Shown in pieces: positions 21,737 to 31,902 of a stretch of DNA of 64,000 nucleotides. The notes beneath the pieces are model-generated. The model had not been told where the DNA came from and did not search any database. It was given only the letters and a program-made list of their open reading frames with translations. The stretch is from the NCBI RefSeq assembly GCF_011745665.1, contig NZ_CP050253.1, positions 1,091,418-1,155,417 on the forward strand. Direction: 5' to 3'. The stretch is from Zophobihabitans entericus (GTDB lineage: Bacteria; Pseudomonadota; Gammaproteobacteria; Enterobacterales; Orbaceae). The position numbers and the translations under genes were made by a program. Within the stretch, counting starts at the first letter, position 1. Each line of letters begins with the position of its first letter.

Positions 21737-21777
21737 AATAAAATCAATAAGTTAAATATTAACCAATTGATTTTATT
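21737..21777. repeat. Palindrome family copy, arms AATAAAATCAAT
   Basis: 12-bp perfect inverted repeat AATAAAATCAAT (21737-21748) / ATTGATTTTATT (21766-21777) with a 17-nt A/T-rich loop, 8 nt beyond the aroB stop codon. The same arms recur at 46083, 49601, 62365 and (one mismatch) 38590. It may act as the aroB terminator. Confidence 0.8.
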
Positions 21778-21784
21778 GAAGAAA

Positions 21785-22864
21785 TTATATTGACTGAATC
21801 GCCTGTAAGACAATATCCTGTGTGACGTTATCTACTGTTTCTGCTGCTCCAATAGAGGTTGGTAGTACGAGACGTAATTTACCTGACAGAACTTTTTTAT
21901 CTCTGAGCATATGTGGAATATAACTATCCACTCTCATCTGAACTGGTTTAGTGACCGGCAATTTAGCCCGAATTAACAGATTTTTAATTCGTTGCACATC
22001 TTGTTTACTTAGATTACCAAGTAGTCTGGCTGTTTCTGCGGCCATTAGCATTCCAACTGATACCGCTTCACCATGTAACCAGACACCATAGCCGAGTTCT
22101 GCTTCAATCGCATGTCCAAAAGTGTGGCCTAAGTTAAGAATGGCACGGATATTTTGCTCATCCTCATCAGCAGCTACGATTTGTGCTTTAAGCTCACAGC
22201 AGCGATAAATACAGTAACTCATTGTATCGTTATCAAGCGCCAGTAGTTTTTCCATATTATCTTCCAGCCAATTAAAAAATGGCGTATCGAGAATGATGCC
22301 ATACTTAATCACTTCAGCTAGTCCGGCAGAAAGCTCTCTGGCGGGTAGAGTTTTTAAACAATCAACATCGATCACAACTGATTTTGGCTGATAAAAGGCC
22401 CCGATCATATTTTTACCAAGGGGATGGTTTACTGCTGTTTTGCCACCGACAGAAGAGTCAACCTGTGACAGCAGTGTGGTTGGGACCTGTATAAATGGGA
22501 TTCCGCGCTGATAACAGGCAGCAGCAAAACCAGCCATATCACCAATGACTCCGCCACCTAAAGCGATGATGGTAGATTGACGCGTATGATTTTTTTCCAG
22601 TAAAGCAGTAAAAATTTGATTCCAGGTATCCAGTGTTTTGTACTTTTCACCATCGGGTAAAATTACGTGATCAGCCATAATATTTTGTGCACTTAACATG
22701 TTAGTTAAATTAGCCAGATAGAGCTGGGCAATAGTGCTATTAGTGACGATTAATACTCGCTTTCCTACGGTAAGTTTAAATGGTGTAATATCTGTAAGTA
22801 AGCCGTTACCAATAGTGATCGGGTAGCTGCGATCAGCCAGAGTAACGATAAGTTGTTTTGACAT
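21785..22864 (-). CDS. aroB: 3-Dehydroquinate synthase
   Basis: 359 aa from ATG 22864 ([16 protein letters not shown]), matching the E. coli N-terminus; the frame upstream of it is not conserved. Features: NAD-binding [46 protein letters not shown], and metal-ligand His residues in [12 protein letters not shown] and [11 protein letters not shown]. It cyclises DAHP to 3-dehydroquinate with NAD+ and Zn2+, the second step of the shikimate pathway. In E. coli it is part of the aroK-damX-dam cluster; here it lies instead next to aroF. Confidence 0.97.
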   Translation of the reverse strand: MSKQLIVTLADRSYPITIGNGLLTDITPFKLTVGKRVLIVTNSTIAQLYLANLTNMLSAQNIMADHVILPDGEKYKTLDTWNQIFTALLEKNHTRQSTIIALGGGVIGDMAGFAAACYQRGIPFIQVPTTLLSQVDSSVGGKTAVNHPLGKNMIGAFYQPKSVVIDVDCLKTLPARELSAGLAEVIKYGIILDTPFFNWLEDNMEKLLALDNDTMSYCIYRCCELKAQIVAADEDEQNIRAILNLGHTFGHAIEAELGYGVWLHGEAVSVGMLMAAETARLLGNLSKQDVQRIKNLLIRAKLPVTKPVQMRVDSYIPHMLRDKKVLSGKLRLVLPTSIGAAETVDNVTQDIVLQAIQSI

Positions 22865-23008
22865 GAGATATCCAATAAATAATTTTTCCATCTATGTTAT
22901 AACCAAGTTACGCTAAACTCTCAAGCAGAAACACAAAAAAAGTAGCAGCTCTAAGTAGAATCATTTAAACTTAAGTCATATTTTCACTCTATCTACGGTA
23001 ATAAAAAC

Positions 23009-24619
23009 ATGTCTGTTTCAATGGTACTCGCTCAGCTGAATTGGCGAATTGGTGATATTGAAGGAAATACTGAGCGTATCATCCAGTTAACTAAAGATTA
23101 TTCTCATTGTGATTTAGTGGTATGTTCTGAACTGGCTTTATGTGGCTACTCTCCTGAAGATCTATTATATCGTTCTGATTTCCGTTTCCGTTGTGAGCAG
23201 CAACTGGAGAATATTGCAGCTGCCTCAAAAAACTGTGCTGTGATAGTAGGTCACCCTCATTGGGAAGATGGGCATATTTATAACTGTTTATCTTTTTTTG
23301 CAGAGGGTAAGCAGGTCGCTTTATATCGTAAACAGCAATTACCTAATTATGATGTGTTTGATGAACAACGTTATTTCACTGCGGGCAGTGATGATTGTAT
23401 CGTCGATTTTAAAGGACACCGTTTAGGGCTACTGGTTTGTGAAGATTTATGGACTAATGAGCTGGTTGATCGCCTGAAACAAAAGGGGGCTGAGATCATT
23501 ATTACGATTAATGCTTCACCTTATGACACAGAAAAGACAGCCCATCGTGAAGAGTTAGTTAGAGCACATTGTTTACGTACAGAGTTACCGATTATCTATG
23601 TGAATCAAATTGGTGGTCAGGATGAACTGGTTTTTGATGGACAGTCTTTTGTGACCAATAAACAAGGCCTGGTGACCCATCAATTAGCCGCTTTTAAAGA
23701 ACATATTCAGGAAGTGGTATTTTCTGAGCAGATAGAAAGTATTGGTAAGATTGTAAAATCTGAAACCAATACGTTGGCTCAGGTTTATGATGCTTTGGTA
23801 CTGGCAACCCGTGATTACGTTACTAAAAATGGTTTTCAGGGCATTGTGCTTGGTTTATCTGGTGGGATCGATTCTGCGTTAACTTTAGCTATTGCAGTTG
23901 ATGCCTTAGGGAAAGAGAAAGCTCAGGCTGTGATGATGCCATTTAGATATACGGCAGATATTAGTATCGCCGATGCTAAAGAGGAAGCAGAACTGCTAGG
24001 AGTTGAGTTTGACATTATTTCTATTGAACCGATGTTTGATGCTTTTATGTCACAATTAACTCCGATGTTTAAAGATACCGCACGTGATACAACAGAAGAG
24101 AACCTGCAGGCGCGTTGCCGTGGTGTGATTTTAATGGCACTTTCTAATAAGCGTCGTCGCTTAGTGTTAACTACAGGTAATAAGAGTGAAATGTCTGTTG
24201 GTTATGCCACACTTTATGGTGATATGGCCGGCGGTTTTGATGTTTTAAAAGATGTACCTAAAACCATGGTATTTGAGTTATCAAAATATCGCAATACACT
24301 CTCTTACGTCATTCCGGAACGAGTGATTATTCGCCCGCCATCAGCAGAGCTGGCTCCGGATCAAAAAGATGAAGATAGTTTACCGCCGTATCCGATTTTA
24401 GATGCAATTTTAGCTGGCTATGTTGAACAAGACTTATCAGTGGAGCAGCTCGTTAAACAAGGGTTTGATGAGCAGGTTGTACGTAAAGTGATTAAGATGG
24501 TAGACATTAACGAGTATAAGCGGAGACAGTCTGCAGTTGGACCAAAAATTACACAGCGTAATTACGGTAAAGGTCGCAGATACCCAATTACCTCTGCATT
24601 TGGTTATAAGAATTGGTAG
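23009..24619 (+). CDS. nadE: Glutamine-dependent NAD+ synthetase (long form)
   Basis: 536 aa. An N-terminal nitrilase-type glutaminase domain (residues ~1-250) carries the Glu41, Lys108, Cys144 triad (CSEL, YRKQQLP, VCEDLW). The C-terminal synthetase domain has the ATP-pyrophosphatase P-loop SGGIDSA from Ser284 and TTGNKSE-like LTTGNKSEMSVGY. It amidates NaAD to NAD+ using glutamine nitrogen. E. coli has only the short, ammonia-dependent NadE, so this is a different form. glnB follows 63 nt downstream in the same direction, which fits the reported control of glutamine-dependent NadE by PII proteins. Confidence 0.96.
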   Translation: MSVSMVLAQLNWRIGDIEGNTERIIQLTKDYSHCDLVVCSELALCGYSPEDLLYRSDFRFRCEQQLENIAAASKNCAVIVGHPHWEDGHIYNCLSFFAEGKQVALYRKQQLPNYDVFDEQRYFTAGSDDCIVDFKGHRLGLLVCEDLWTNELVDRLKQKGAEIIITINASPYDTEKTAHREELVRAHCLRTELPIIYVNQIGGQDELVFDGQSFVTNKQGLVTHQLAAFKEHIQEVVFSEQIESIGKIVKSETNTLAQVYDALVLATRDYVTKNGFQGIVLGLSGGIDSALTLAIAVDALGKEKAQAVMMPFRYTADISIADAKEEAELLGVEFDIISIEPMFDAFMSQLTPMFKDTARDTTEENLQARCRGVILMALSNKRRRLVLTTGNKSEMSVGYATLYGDMAGGFDVLKDVPKTMVFELSKYRNTLSYVIPERVIIRPPSAELAPDQKDEDSLPPYPILDAILAGYVEQDLSVEQLVKQGFDEQVVRKVIKMVDINEYKRRQSAVGPKITQRNYGKGRRYPITSAFGYKNW

Positions 24620-24667
24620 ATGCTGATAAAAGTCGTGGAAATGATTTTTATCGAACGCAATAAGTAA

Positions 24668-25715
<1,048 letters not shown>

Positions 25716-25924
25716 GCTAGTCAGTGTTTTGTTATCAGATAATTGGAATTAAGCCCACCACATTGTATAACCAATAGTTGTTAATAACAAATACAATTAT
25801 CATTTCACTCAATGATTATTGATTGACGCTTGAAAATGTAAGATAGACTTTTTGATAAAAGTTGTTGTGAAGCAGGTTTTAAGCTGTTTATATATATTTT
25901 TATACTAATTAGATTATCTGTTTT

Positions 25925-25940
25925 TGGAATATATATCGCA
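25925..25940 (+). promoter_or_regulatory. CRP-S-type site and promoter of sxy
   Basis: TGGAA-TATATA-TCGCA: the right half is the perfect CRP-S half-site TCGCA, the left has two mismatches to TGCGA, and the spacing is exactly six. A -10-like CATATT at 25965-25970 would start transcription near 25976, putting the site at about -42, as at class II CRP promoters. This leaves a leader of about 90 nt before sxy. Confidence 0.55.
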
Positions 25941-26065
25941 AATTTGATTAAACCTGATAAAAATCATATTTTCGGTAATCCATTTGGTATACATTTAAAT
26001 TGGACTTACTTTTTTTAGTAAGTTACAAAATTTACAGAACACTGTTATTTAATGTGGAATTTTTC

Positions 26066-26671
26066 ATGGAAACTAATAATTCAAAAGAATTAGTGCAAAT
26101 AATCTTAAATAAATATTCAGAACTTGGGTATTTATCATCAAGGTCGATGTTTGGAGGCTTTGGAATTAGTCTGAATGGTATTATGTTTGGTTGGGTATAT
26201 GAGAATCAGTTTTACCTTAGAGCAAATAATGATTCTGTACAGGTATTTAAAAAGCTACAGATGCCACCGTTAAATATTTATACTGGGGTGATATCAAAGT
26301 TATTACAGTATTATTGTGTGACAGATGAGATATGGCATGATAGTCATTTGTTAAATGAGTTAATATGCATGTCTATTGAGGGTGCAAATAAAGATAAAAC
26401 AGAGAAGAAACGCTTAAGAGAACAACGTTTGAAAGATCTGCCAAATATTACGTTGTCTGTTGAGCGTTTGCTTGTCAGCGTGGGGATTACAGATATTGCA
26501 AAGCTGCGGGGATTGGGGGCAGTTAAAACCTTTTCTTTACTAAGACAGCAGAATCATAATATTTCAATCAATATGCTATATATACTATCAGCAGCTATTA
26601 GAGGATATCATGTAGCAATGTTATCAGAAGATGACAAGCGGGCACTTGAGTCAGAGTATAATCAGGAATAA
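26066..26671 (+). CDS. sxy: Sxy/TfoX competence regulator
   Basis: 201 aa from ATG 26066 (METNNSKELV), preceded by GGAA; the frame is open 22 codons further upstream but without a better ribosome-binding site. The N-terminal TfoX domain shows SRSMFGGFGISLNGIMFGWV and YLRAN; the C-terminal TfoX domain (about residues 120-190) shows LPNITLSVERLL, LRGLGAVKTF and LLYILSAAIRGYH-like text. Sxy works with CRP to activate CRP-S promoters, including comM and DNA-uptake genes. A CRP-S-type site upstream suggests autoregulation as in E. coli. Standing alone, with long AT-rich leader DNA. Confidence 0.9.
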   Translation: METNNSKELVQIILNKYSELGYLSSRSMFGGFGISLNGIMFGWVYENQFYLRANNDSVQVFKKLQMPPLNIYTGVISKLLQYYCVTDEIWHDSHLLNELICMSIEGANKDKTEKKRLREQRLKDLPNITLSVERLLVSVGITDIAKLRGLGAVKTFSLLRQQNHNISINMLYILSAAIRGYHVAMLSEDDKRALESEYNQE

Positions 26672-26747
26672 TTGGGTAGGTTTTCTATCTCTAAATGAAT
26701 ATGGTACTTTTGACCATATTCATTTAGGTTAATACTGATAAGAACCA

Positions 26748-27989
26748 CTAAGCAGGGCGTTTCTTTTTGTTATTACGATTATATTGACGACGGAATGGTT
26801 TTGGTGTCGGCAGATCACTGATTAAAGCTTCTGGATCATATTGACTGACTGGAATAGCATGTTGAATATACTCTTCAATAGCTGGTAAATTCATAGAGTA
26901 TTGTTCGCAAGCCAGTGAAATAGAGTGACCCGTTGCACCGGCACGACCAGTACGACCGATACGGTGGACATAATCTTCTCTGTCATCAGGCAGATCATAG
27001 TTAAAGACATGTGTTACAGCAGGGATATGTAAACCACGTGCAGCCACATCTGTAGCGACAAGAATATCTAAATGGCCATTAGTGAAGTTTTCCAGAATTT
27101 GTAAACGCTTTTTCTGTGGAATATCACCGGTTAACAGGCCAACCCGATGTTGATCTGCGACTAAATTGCGCCAAATCATCTCACAAGCAACTTTAGTGTT
27201 AGCAAAAATGATACAACGCTCAGGCCACTCTTCTTCAATCAGAGTTTGCAATAAACGGAGTTTATCTTCATTAGAGACAAAAAATAGCTCTTCTTTAATA
27301 CGATGTCCGGTTTTTTGTTCAGGTTCGATTTCGATATAAACCGGGCTATTCATGTGCTCGAAAGCAAGCTCCCTGACGTTAAGAGATAGCGTAGCAGAAA
27401 AGAGCATGGTTAAACGCTGTTCTGGAGGCGTCATATGACGGAATAACCAGCGAATATCGCGAATAAAACCAAGATCAAACATACGATCGGCTTCATCTAA
27501 AACGGCAACCTGAATCGCTTCTAAATTGATATAGTTCTGTTTAGCATAATCAATAAGACGACCTGTTGTAGCGATTAAAATATCAACGCCAGCAGAAAGA
27601 ATCTTTAATTGTTTATCGTAACCATCGCCACCATAAGCCAGACCTAATTTCAGACCCGTTTCTTCGGCCAGAATTTTAGCATCATTATAGATCTGTACGA
27701 CCAGTTCTCGAGTTGGGGCAATAATAATTGCTCTTGGCTGATTAACCTGATGGTTAGGATGTGCTGGATGACTAAGTAAATAGTTGAATGTTGCAGCCAA
27801 AAAAGCTACAGTTTTACCTGTCCCGGTTTGACCCTGACCAGCAATATCTTGTCCCTTAGTTGTATAAGGAAGCGATTTTGCCTGAATGGGAGTACAATAG
27901 GTAAATCCATTTTTTTCTAAAGCACTAATCACTAATGGATTGAGGGCAAAATCAGAAAATTTTTGCTCAGTTAAATATGTTTGAGTCAT
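26748..27989 (-). CDS. rhlB: RhlB, DEAD-box RNA helicase
   Basis: 413 aa. Q motif TPIQAKSLP, Walker [29 protein letters not shown] box [16 protein letters not shown], and the C-terminal helicase motifs [20 protein letters not shown] and [10 protein letters not shown] are all visible. The C-terminus ends in a basic tail ([14 protein letters not shown]) like that of RhlB. In E. coli RhlB unwinds RNA within the degradosome bound to RNase E. Divergent from trxA, exactly as in E. coli (rhlB/trxA-rho). Confidence 0.95.
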   Translation of the reverse strand: MTQTYLTEQKFSDFALNPLVISALEKNGFTYCTPIQAKSLPYTTKGQDIAGQGQTGTGKTVAFLAATFNYLLSHPAHPNHQVNQPRAIIIAPTRELVVQIYNDAKILAEETGLKLGLAYGGDGYDKQLKILSAGVDILIATTGRLIDYAKQNYINLEAIQVAVLDEADRMFDLGFIRDIRWLFRHMTPPEQRLTMLFSATLSLNVRELAFEHMNSPVYIEIEPEQKTGHRIKEELFFVSNEDKLRLLQTLIEEEWPERCIIFANTKVACEMIWRNLVADQHRVGLLTGDIPQKKRLQILENFTNGHLDILVATDVAARGLHIPAVTHVFNYDLPDDREDYVHRIGRTGRAGATGHSISLACEQYSMNLPAIEEYIQHAIPVSQYDPEALISDLPTPKPFRRQYNRNNKKKRPA

Positions 27990-28151
27990 AAAAAATATTA
28001 ATAATCCTTATCATTGTTTTAACAGTAGTAGACCTCATTATACAGGTATACTAATTATCATTTCCTATCAGATTAATTGATAGAGATATGTACAAATTTA
28101 TTCTATGATTGCCACATATTATCACGAAAGTATCGTTTATTGGGAGTTTTT

Positions 28152-28478
28152 ATGAGTAGCAAAGTTATTTCGTTATCAGACGCAGGTTTTGATGAGAAAG
28201 TAGCAAGCTTTAGCGTTCCTGTATTAGTAGATTTCTGGGCTGAATGGTGTGGACCATGTAAAATGGTAGCACCAATTTTAGAAGAAGTTGCGCAGGAGTA
28301 TGGAGATAAAATCGTTATCGCTAAACTGAATATCGATCAGAACCCGGCAACAGCGCCAAAATTTGGTATCCGCGGCATTCCAACTTTACTATTATTTAAA
28401 AATGGTAAAGTTGTAGCAACTCAGGTTGGTGCGTTATCTAAATTACAATTAAAAGCGTTTATTGATAAACAACTCTAA
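28152..28478 (+). CDS. trxA: Thioredoxin 1
   Basis: 108 aa from ATG 28152 ([10 protein letters not shown]), the right length and start for E. coli-type TrxA; an upstream in-frame ATG would add 25 unrelated residues. Active site WCGPCK with Cys33 and Cys36; cis-Pro in [16 protein letters not shown] and [15 protein letters not shown] conserved. It is a cytoplasmic disulfide reductant, including for ribonucleotide reductase. Ends at a terminator and is followed by rho. Confidence 0.97.
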   Translation: MSSKVISLSDAGFDEKVASFSVPVLVDFWAEWCGPCKMVAPILEEVAQEYGDKIVIAKLNIDQNPATAPKFGIRGIPTLLLFKNGKVVATQVGALSKLQLKAFIDKQL

Positions 28479-28502
28479 TTGTTAATTGCGTTATCTATGC
28501 AG

Positions 28503-28525
28503 AAAGAGCTATCAAGGCTCTTTTT
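28503..28525 (+). terminator. Intrinsic terminator after trxA
   Basis: 7-bp stem AAAGAGC / GCTCTTT with a 7-nt loop, followed by TTTTTG-type sequence, 25 nt after the trxA stop. Confidence 0.7.
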
Positions 28526-28733
28526 GTGTTTAAATAAGATAAAAAATGAACAAAAATTAGCGATATTTTTTCGTAATTGCTAGACAGTAGAAAAATTTTT
28601 GTGTAGAATTTTTATTAACCTTATACGAGGTATCCTCATCTATCATCACAAATACCGCCTACGTATAGGAAGTGTTATTCACATTAATTATCTAATCAAC
28701 ATATCGAACATTACCCTCAAGAATCTTTAAATT
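28526..28733 (+). promoter_or_regulatory. rho: rho leader region
   Basis: About 200 nt without a gene between the trxA terminator and rho. A promoter-like TTGCTA...TAGAAT pair occurs near 28577-28612. The downstream part (CTCATCTATCATCACAAATACCGCC onward) is rich in C and A and poor in G, the composition expected for Rho binding; in E. coli rho is autoregulated by attenuation in its leader. I see no convincing rhoL peptide. Confidence 0.4.
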
Positions 28734-29996
28734 ATGAATCTTACCGAATTAAAAAATAAACCGGTGTCAGAGCTTGTCACACTGGGCGAAAAAACGATGG
28801 GACTGGAGAATCTAGCCCGTTTAAGAAAACAAGATATTATTTTCTCTATTCTGAAACAGCACGCAAAAAGCGGCGAAGACATTTTTGGTGACGGTGTTTT
28901 AGAAATTCTACAAGATGGTTTTGGTTTCCTTCGTTCTGCCGATAGTTCTTATTTAGCTGGTCCTGATGATATCTATGTTTCTCCAAGTCAAATTCGTCGT
29001 TTTAACTTAAGAACTGGTGATACTATTTCAGGCAAAATTCGCCCGCCAAAAGAAGGTGAACGTTATTTTGCACTACTGAAAGTCAATGAAGTTAACCACG
29101 ATAAACCTGAAGATGCTCGCAATAAAATCCTGTTTGAAAACTTAACCCCTCTCCATGCGAACTCACGTCTGCGTATGGAGCGTGGTAATGGTTCGACAGA
29201 AGATTTAACTGCGCGTGTACTGGATTTAGCTTCACCAATTGGTAAAGGACAACGTGGTCTTATTGTAGCACCGCCAAAAGCGGGTAAAACCATGCTGTTA
29301 CAAAATATCGCTCAAAGTATTGCGTTTAACTATCCAGAATGTGAGTTGATGGTACTTCTGATTGACGAACGTCCGGAAGAAGTCACAGAGATGCAACGTT
29401 TGGTTAAAGGTGAAGTTATCGCATCAACATTTGATGAGCCAGCACTACGTCACGTACAAGTTGCTGAAATGGTAATTGAAAAGGCTAAACGTTTAGTTGA
29501 GCATAAAAAAGACGTTATCATTCTACTGGATTCTATCACTCGTCTTGCGCGTGCTTATAACACCGTTGTACCTGCATCAGGTAAAGTGTTAACTGGTGGT
29601 GTGGATGCTAACGCCTTACATCGTCCTAAACGCTTCTTTGGTGCTGCGCGTAATGTAGAAGAAGGGGGTAGCTTAACAATTATCGCAACCGCACTTGTTG
29701 ATACAGGCTCAAAAATGGATGAAGTTATCTACGAAGAGTTCAAAGGAACCGGTAATATGGAACTTCACCTGTCTCGAAAAATCGCTGAAAAACGCGTATT
29801 CCCGGCTATTGACTTTAACCGTTCTGGTACTCGTAAAGAAGAGCTAATGACTTCAGCTGATGAGTTACAAAAAATGTGGATTCTGCGTAAGATTCTTCAT
29901 CCTATGGGTGAGACTGATGCGATGGAATTCCTGATTGATAAATTATCAATGACCAAAACTAATGAAGAATTCTTTGATATGATGAAGCGTTCTTAA
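28734..29996 (+). CDS. rho: Transcription termination factor Rho
   Basis: 420 aa, one residue longer than E. coli Rho and nearly colinear. N-terminal helical SAP-like part, the primary RNA-binding OB domain with DGFGFLRS (RNP1), Walker [11 protein letters not shown] (~residue 176), Walker [15 protein letters not shown], the Q-loop and R-loop in [23 protein letters not shown] and [13 protein letters not shown]. Hexameric RNA-dependent ATPase that ends transcription. Start ATG 28734 has only a weak ribosome-binding site, in line with autoregulated translation. Terminator follows at 30077. Confidence 0.98.
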   Translation: MNLTELKNKPVSELVTLGEKTMGLENLARLRKQDIIFSILKQHAKSGEDIFGDGVLEILQDGFGFLRSADSSYLAGPDDIYVSPSQIRRFNLRTGDTISGKIRPPKEGERYFALLKVNEVNHDKPEDARNKILFENLTPLHANSRLRMERGNGSTEDLTARVLDLASPIGKGQRGLIVAPPKAGKTMLLQNIAQSIAFNYPECELMVLLIDERPEEVTEMQRLVKGEVIASTFDEPALRHVQVAEMVIEKAKRLVEHKKDVIILLDSITRLARAYNTVVPASGKVLTGGVDANALHRPKRFFGAARNVEEGGSLTIIATALVDTGSKMDEVIYEEFKGTGNMELHLSRKIAEKRVFPAIDFNRSGTRKEELMTSADELQKMWILRKILHPMGETDAMEFLIDKLSMTKTNEEFFDMMKRS

Positions 29997-30076
29997 TTAA
30001 TAGACAGATAATATAAAGCCTATCATTTTAATAGATTTTATTTTATCTAATTAATTCAAAGATTTACCGGTAACAT

Positions 30077-30109
30077 AAAAAAGCTGCTAATTTATTTGCA
30101 GCTTTTTTT
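30077..30109 (+). terminator. Intrinsic terminator after rho
   Basis: AAAAAAGCTGC / GCAGCTTTTTTT stem with a 10-nt A/T loop, 80 nt beyond the rho stop codon. Confidence 0.85.
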
Positions 30110-30194
30110 ATTGTTTTCAATATAATATCATCAATAACCGTGTAGACTCGTCAAGTATTGAGTCTTTCCCAGATCATTCAAGGAGCGTATTTTC

Positions 30195-31598
30195 ATGTCT
30201 AAACAACAGATTGGTGTTATTGGTATGGCTGTAATGGGTCGTAATCTTGCTTTAAATATTGAAAGCAGAGGTTATACCGTATCAATTTACAACCGTTCAA
30301 AAGATAAAACAGAAGAAGTAATGGCTGAACATCCAGGTAAAAAACTGGTTCCTTACTTTACGATGAAAGATTTTGTTGAGTCACTTGAAAAGCCACGTCG
30401 TGTTTTAATCATGGTTCAGGCAGGTAAAGGAACTGATGCTGTAATTGATGAATTACGTCCTTTACTTGATAAAGGCGATATTATCATTGATGGTGGTAAT
30501 GCGTATTATAAAGACACTATTCGTCGTAACACTGCATTATCTGCTGAAGGTTTTAACTTCATTGGTACTGGTGTTTCAGGTGGTGAAGAAGGTGCATTAA
30601 AAGGTCCTTCAATCATGCCAGGTGGACAAAAAGAAGCTTATAAACTGGTAGCTCCAATTCTGGAAAAAATCGCAGCTGTTGCCAATGGTGAACCTTGTGT
30701 CACTTACATCGGTCCGGATGGTGCTGGCCACTACGTGAAAATGGCACATAACGGTATCGAATATGGTGATATGCAACTTATCGCTGAAAGCTACTCTCTG
30801 TTAAAACACGTTGGTGGTTTAACTAATGAAGAACTGGCTGCAGTATTTAGTGAGTGGAATAAAGGTGAGTTAGATAGTTACCTGATTGAAATCACTGCTG
30901 ATATCTTCCGTAAAAAAGACGAGTCTGGTAAATACTTAGTTGACGTTATCCTTGATGCTGCGGGTAATAAAGGTACCGGTAAATGGACCAGCCAAAGTGC
31001 ACTTGATCTTGGTGAACCACTATCTCTTATTACTGAATCTGTATTTGCTCGTTATATTTCTGCAATTAAAGATCAACGTGTCGCTGCATCAAAAGTACTT
31101 TCTGGCCCGTCTGTGAAATTTACAGGTAACAAAGCAGAGTTAATTGAGAAAGTTCGTAAAGCATTATATATGGGTAAAATCATTTCTTATGCTCAAGGCT
31201 TTGCACAATTAAAAGCGGCATCAGATGAATATAAATGGGATTTAAATTACGCAGAAATCGCGAAGATCTTCCGTGCCGGTTGTATCATCCGTGCTCAGTT
31301 CTTACAAAAAATCACTGATGCTTACCAGTCAAACAGTAATGTTGTTAATCTACTATTAACACCTTACTTCAAAGAAACTGTTGAGAAGTATCAACAATCT
31401 TTACGTGATGTGATTGTACTTGCTGTACAACATGGTATTGCTGTACCAACATTATCAGCAGCGATTGCTTATTATGATAGCTATCGTTCAGCGGTACTGC
31501 CAGCTAACTTAATTCAGGCCCAACGTGACTACTTTGGTGCGCATACTTATCAACGTACGGATAAAGAAGGAGTATTCCATACTGAATGGATGGAGTAA
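30195..31598 (+). CDS. gnd: 6-Phosphogluconate dehydrogenase (decarboxylating)
   Basis: 467 aa. Starts [21 protein letters not shown] with the NADP-binding [36 protein letters not shown], the catalytic Lys of [15 protein letters not shown], and the C-terminal [12 protein letters not shown]-like [14 protein letters not shown] are present. It oxidises 6-phosphogluconate to ribulose-5-phosphate and CO2. RBS AAGGAG precedes ATG 30195. In E. coli gnd borders the O-antigen cluster; here it stands alone after rho with its own terminator. Confidence 0.98.
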   Translation: MSKQQIGVIGMAVMGRNLALNIESRGYTVSIYNRSKDKTEEVMAEHPGKKLVPYFTMKDFVESLEKPRRVLIMVQAGKGTDAVIDELRPLLDKGDIIIDGGNAYYKDTIRRNTALSAEGFNFIGTGVSGGEEGALKGPSIMPGGQKEAYKLVAPILEKIAAVANGEPCVTYIGPDGAGHYVKMAHNGIEYGDMQLIAESYSLLKHVGGLTNEELAAVFSEWNKGELDSYLIEITADIFRKKDESGKYLVDVILDAAGNKGTGKWTSQSALDLGEPLSLITESVFARYISAIKDQRVAASKVLSGPSVKFTGNKAELIEKVRKALYMGKIISYAQGFAQLKAASDEYKWDLNYAEIAKIFRAGCIIRAQFLQKITDAYQSNSNVVNLLLTPYFKETVEKYQQSLRDVIVLAVQHGIAVPTLSAAIAYYDSYRSAVLPANLIQAQRDYFGAHTYQRTDKEGVFHTEWME

Positions 31599-31631
31599 TC
31601 ACTTTTAATCACATTTAATTGATGTGTTGAG

Positions 31632-31666
31632 GAGGATATATCTTTTGGATATGTCCTCTTTTTTTT
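31632..31666 (+). terminator. Intrinsic terminator after gnd
   Basis: Stem GAGGATATATC / GATATGTCCTC (one G-T pair), 5-nt loop, followed by eight T. Confidence 0.9.
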
Positions 31667-31809
31667 ATTATAAGATCCTAGTACTGATTAATTCTTCTAC
31701 AAACTGTTGCTTATTTAAACATCACAAATTTACAATTTCTTAACATTTTGAAAATTATTTGTAATAGAAATAATAAGTTATCAAATAGATTCATCTCACC
31801 TCTAGAAAG

Positions 31810-31856
31810 TCACTATATATTGTGTATAATCACCTGAAAACTTCTATATCTTGTAT
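31810..31856. promoter_or_regulatory. Tandem NrdR boxes upstream of nrdD
   Basis: Box 1 (31810-31825) reads TCACTATATATTGTGT, very like the NrdR consensus ACACTATATATTGTGT-type palindrome. Box 2 (31841-31856, CTTCTATATCTTGTAT) is exactly 31 bp further, agreeing with box 1 at 11 of 16 positions. Two boxes three helical turns apart is the known NrdR arrangement. They lie 47-93 bp upstream of the nrdD ATG, so NrdR repression by (d)ATP-bound NrdR is expected. Confidence 0.8.
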
Positions 31857-31902
31857 TTTCAATTTTAAATTCAATATCGAATTTAGTTCAGAGGACGAAA
31901 AA

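Noticed and set aside
31740-31800. FNR site upstream of nrdD
   Set aside because: Only one ATCAA half-site is present; the partner half does not match TTGAT at the right spacing.
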